This document shows, one piece after another, positions 61,689 through 64,000 of a stretch of 64,000 nucleotides of DNA. The stretch is taken from contig NZ_JASKLS010000003.1 in NCBI RefSeq assembly GCF_030124375.1, positions 230,052-294,051 of the forward strand. The letters run 5' to 3'. The notes under the pieces were generated by a model that saw nothing but the letters and a program-made list of their open reading frames with translations, was not told where the DNA came from and ran no database searches. The position numbers were made by a program, and so were the translations under genes. This DNA is from Sinorhizobium sp. 6-70. GTDB lineage: Bacteria > Pseudomonadota > Alphaproteobacteria > Rhizobiales > Rhizobiaceae. Positions within the stretch are counted from its first letter, which is position 1. Each line of letters starts with the position of its first letter.

Positions 61689-62915
61689 ATGACACATATC
61701 GTCATCGTTGGCGCCGGCGAATGCGGCGCGCGGGCAGCGTTTGCGCTGCGGGAAAAAGGCTTCGACGGCGACATCACGCTGATCGGCGCCGAACCGCATC
61801 TTCCCTATGAGCGGCCGCCGCTTTCGAAGGAAGGGCTTGCAGGCGCCGAGGGGCCGAAATACGTCGCGAGCGCCGAGCGCTATGAGGAAGCCGGGGTTGC
61901 GGTTTTGATGGACGCCCTTGTCGAAAGGATCGATCGTGACGGTAAAGCGGTGCGGCTCGCGGACGGCCGATCGATCAACTACGACCGTCTGCTGCTCGCA
62001 ACCGGCGCGCGGCCGCGGGCGTTTCCAGGCGCGTCCGAAACCTCTGAGCGTATCCGGGTCCTCAGAACCCATGCCGATGCCCTCGCGATCCGGGCAGCGC
62101 TTGTGCCGGGCCGAAGGATCGCAATCATCGGCGGCGGCTTCATTGGCCTCGAACTGGCCGCGACGGCGCGCAGGCTGGGCGCCGAGGTCACTCTTGTCGA
62201 AGGGCTGCCGCGTCTTTTGACCCGCGGTGTGCCGGAAGAGATCGCCACTGTCGTCGCTGAAAGACACCGGCATGAAGGGGTAGAAATCATCTGCAGCGCC
62301 AAGATTGCGGCGCTCGAGGATGACGGATGCGAGGCGCGCGTTCTTCTTGCCGATGGCGGCTGCGTTTCCGCCGATCTCGTCATCGTCGGCATTGGCGCGA
62401 TACCCAACACGGAACTCGCGGAAGCTGCGGGCCTTGCGATCGACAACGGCATTGCCGTCGACGAGACGCTGCGGACGTCAGATCCCGACATCTATGCCGC
62501 TGGCGACTGCTGCTCCTTCCCGCTGTCGCATTCCGGCGGGCGGCGGGTGCGGCTCGAGGCCTGGCGCAACGCCCAGGACCAGGGAACTCTGGTCGCCGCG
62601 AACCTCATCGGCGGGTCAGAGCCCGTCTCCAGCGTGCCGTGGTTCTGGTCGGATCAATACGACCTGACGCTGCAGATCACCGGCATTGCCGACGGCGCGG
62701 TGGCGACGGTTCGGCGCGATATGGAGGCGGGAGCCTTCATTCTCTTTCACCTGGATGGCGAAGGCCGGCTGATCGCCGCAAGCGGTATCGGCCCCGGCAA
62801 TGCCGTTGCCCGCGACATCCGCCTTGCCGAAATGCTGATTACTGCGGGCAGCCGGCCGGCCCCAGAGGCGCTCGCCTCTCCAAACACCAAACTCAGGAAG
62901 CTGCTTGCAGCGTGA
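61689..62915 (+). CDS. mocF: MocF-like NAD(P)H:ferredoxin reductase
   Basis: A 408-residue FAD-dependent reductase of the rubredoxin/BphA4 type. The FAD motif is IVIVGAGECGARAAFAL (about 4-20), LPYERPPLSKEGL (about 38-50), the NAD motif is IAIIGGGFIGLELA (about 145-158), and the second FAD motif is DIYAAGDCCSFP (about 269-280). It feeds electrons from NAD(P)H to the Rieske ferredoxin encoded just upstream. GGGAGGAG precedes the ATG. Confidence 0.88.
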   Translation: MTHIVIVGAGECGARAAFALREKGFDGDITLIGAEPHLPYERPPLSKEGLAGAEGPKYVASAERYEEAGVAVLMDALVERIDRDGKAVRLADGRSINYDRLLLATGARPRAFPGASETSERIRVLRTHADALAIRAALVPGRRIAIIGGGFIGLELAATARRLGAEVTLVEGLPRLLTRGVPEEIATVVAERHRHEGVEIICSAKIAALEDDGCEARVLLADGGCVSADLVIVGIGAIPNTELAEAAGLAIDNGIAVDETLRTSDPDIYAAGDCCSFPLSHSGGRRVRLEAWRNAQDQGTLVAANLIGGSEPVSSVPWFWSDQYDLTLQITGIADGAVATVRRDMEAGAFILFHLDGEGRLIAASGIGPGNAVARDIRLAEMLITAGSRPAPEALASPNTKLRKLLAA

Positions 62916-62958
62916 ACGCCGCAACAATCAAATCTTGCGTTCCTCAAGGGAGATCTCG

Positions 62959-63780
62959 ATGAGACACCGTCGTCCGACTGTTGCCGATCTTTTGTCGATC
63001 AAGGGCCAGAGGCAGCTTACCATGCTGCGCGTCGTGACACTTGAAGAGGCGGAAGCCGCCGAAGGGGCAGGCATCGACCTCGTTTCGGTTCCCCCCGCGC
63101 TGCTCGGCCCGGAATTCAGGGAGGTGGCGCCGTCCGTCTTCGCCTTCCCGGGTCTCGAATATGGTGACCATGTCACGGCCGACGACTATATCCGCGCCGC
63201 CTTCAAGGCGCTGAAAGCAGGCGGTGATGCCGTCTATTGCGCCGCGAGCCTTTCGATCGTCCGACGCATGCGCGACGAGGGCATTCCCGTTTGCGGCCAT
63301 GTCGGGCTCATCCCCTCGAAGGCGACCTGGACCGGCGGCTTCCGCGCTGTGGGCAAGACCGCCGAAGGCGCGCTTGAGGTCTGGCGACAGGTGAGGGCGC
63401 TCGAAGAGGCCGGTGCATTCGCGGCGGAGATCGAGGTCGTCCCGGCAGAGGTGGCAATGGCGATCTCGAAGCGGAGCTCGCTGCTGATGCTTTCGATGGG
63501 CGCTGGCGCCGGATGCGATGCGCAATATCTTTTCGCGGAAGACGTGCTCGGCCAAAATCGCGGCCATTGCCCTCGCCACGCGAAGGTCTACCGCAATTTT
63601 GCCGCCGAATATGAGAAACTGCAGCAGGAGCGCATCGCGGCCTTCCGCGAATATGCCGAGGACGTGCGCTCCGGTGCCTATCCGCAAAAGGCGCACATGG
63701 TCGGCATCGAGCCGCGGGAGCTGGAGGAATTCCTCGGCAAGCTCGATGCACAGGAGGGGGCTTCGTTGCGGGCAAGATGA
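62959..63780 (+). CDS. PanB-family protein lacking the PanB metal ligands
   Basis: A 273-residue homologue of ketopantoate hydroxymethyltransferase. The fold is clear: PVCGHVGLIPS (about 110-120), FRAVGKT, EIEVVPAEVA (about 157-166) and GHCPRHAK. But by eye alignment to E. coli PanB the Mg2+ ligands are lost: Asp45 to Val44, Asp84 to Gly, Glu114 to Ala95, and Lys112 to Tyr93; the catalytic Glu181 (Glu159) and His136 (His114) remain. It is therefore unlikely to make ketopantoate. PanB uses methylene-folate, so this relative may handle the one-carbon unit released by MocD. The start has AAGGGAG. Confidence 0.78.
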   Translation: MRHRRPTVADLLSIKGQRQLTMLRVVTLEEAEAAEGAGIDLVSVPPALLGPEFREVAPSVFAFPGLEYGDHVTADDYIRAAFKALKAGGDAVYCAASLSIVRRMRDEGIPVCGHVGLIPSKATWTGGFRAVGKTAEGALEVWRQVRALEEAGAFAAEIEVVPAEVAMAISKRSSLLMLSMGAGAGCDAQYLFAEDVLGQNRGHCPRHAKVYRNFAAEYEKLQQERIAAFREYAEDVRSGAYPQKAHMVGIEPRELEEFLGKLDAQEGASLRAR

Positions 63781-63908
63781 CAGCGACAGCGCGGAGCGCC
63801 GTTTCAGACGCAAAAAACGTCGCAGCAGCACTTTGTATCGCTGCCGGTCTCAGCCTTTAATTGGCCCCTCCAAGAACCAGCGCAGTAGACACGCGACAGC
63901 AAGGACGA

Positions 63909-64000
63909 ATGATGCACACTTACGTTTTGACGGTATCCTGCAAATCCACCCGCGGCATCGTCGCTGCGCTTTCCGGCTACCTCGCCGAACAGGGCTGCAA
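63909..64000 (+). CDS. purU: Formyltetrahydrofolate deformylase, N-terminal part (cut by window end)
   Basis: Only about 30 residues are present: MMHTYVLTVSCKSTRGIVAA, then LSGYLAEQGC. This is the start of the PurU ACT domain as I know it from rhizobial PurU proteins. PurU hydrolyses 10-formyl-tetrahydrofolate to formate and free folate. Here it would recycle folate loaded by demethylation. Start codons at 63909 and 63912 are equivalent candidates. The gene continues beyond the window. Confidence 0.72.
   Translation, partial: MMHTYVLTVSCKSTRGIVAALSGYLAEQGC

Noticed and set aside
1..64000. CRISPR array, prophage or integrative element
   Set aside because: No regularly spaced repeats, integrase, phage structural genes or flanking attachment repeats were found on reading both strands.

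Overview
The window is about 62% GC and densely coded. It reads as accessory DNA of an alpha-proteobacterium of the Rhizobiaceae, most likely Sinorhizobium/Ensifer. The grounds are many solute-binding-protein ABC importers, each with its own LacI or GntR regulator, a LigD/Ku end-joining operon, inositol and rhizopine-type (moc) genes, and a short hairpin repeat typical of rhizobial intergenic DNA. From memory of S. meliloti, the ligD/ku and inositol-transport genes resemble pSymB genes, so a megaplasmid or chromid is plausible. No replication or partition gene is visible to prove it. No rRNA, tRNA, CRISPR array, prophage or insertion sequence was found.

Layout. 0-6 kb: a LacI regulator, a methyltransferase, an MFS permease and a SulP anion transporter. 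6-12 kb (minus strand): a TIM-barrel isomerase and an IbpA/IatA/IatP-type inositol importer, with two GGAA-N6-TTCC palindromes matching the reported IolR recognition motif, plus an HIBADH-family reductase. 12-20 kb: an amidase, then a five-gene minus-strand operon ligD-ku-(BRCT/HTH/TPR protein)-hydrolase-xthA for DNA end joining. 20-38 kb: a large four-carbon acid-sugar region. It holds a LacI-controlled CUT2 importer, otnK-otnI-ltnD divergent from a LacI regulator and otnC across paired 16-bp operators, then a GntR regulator, denD, an SDR and a CUT1 importer. L-threonate (LtnD) and D-erythronate (DenD) would converge on 2-oxo-tetronate and be degraded by OtnI, OtnK and OtnC to dihydroxyacetone phosphate. 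38-47 kb: a class III aminotransferase/phospho-lyase, an APH-type kinase, a GntR regulator, an SDR and a PotDABC-type importer.

47-52 kb: a sparse stretch with several very small membrane-protein candidates, a KpsC-like half protein and a ROK-family kinase whose two lobes appear in swapped order. 52-59 kb: a GntR regulator, a TauT-type importer with two permeases, a fumarylacetoacetase-family hydrolase, and otsB-otsA for trehalose. 59-64 kb: a LacI regulator divergent from a MocD/MocE/MocF demethylating oxygenase set, followed by a PanB homologue that lacks the metal ligands of true PanB, and the start of purU. This last cluster looks like a demethylation pathway with its own folate-linked one-carbon disposal.

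The best candidates for undescribed biology are the metal-ligand-less PanB homologue in the moc-like cluster, the apparently permuted ROK kinase, and the BRCT/HTH/TPR protein inside the end-joining operon. All functional statements rest on reading motifs and gene context by eye; no database search was run.
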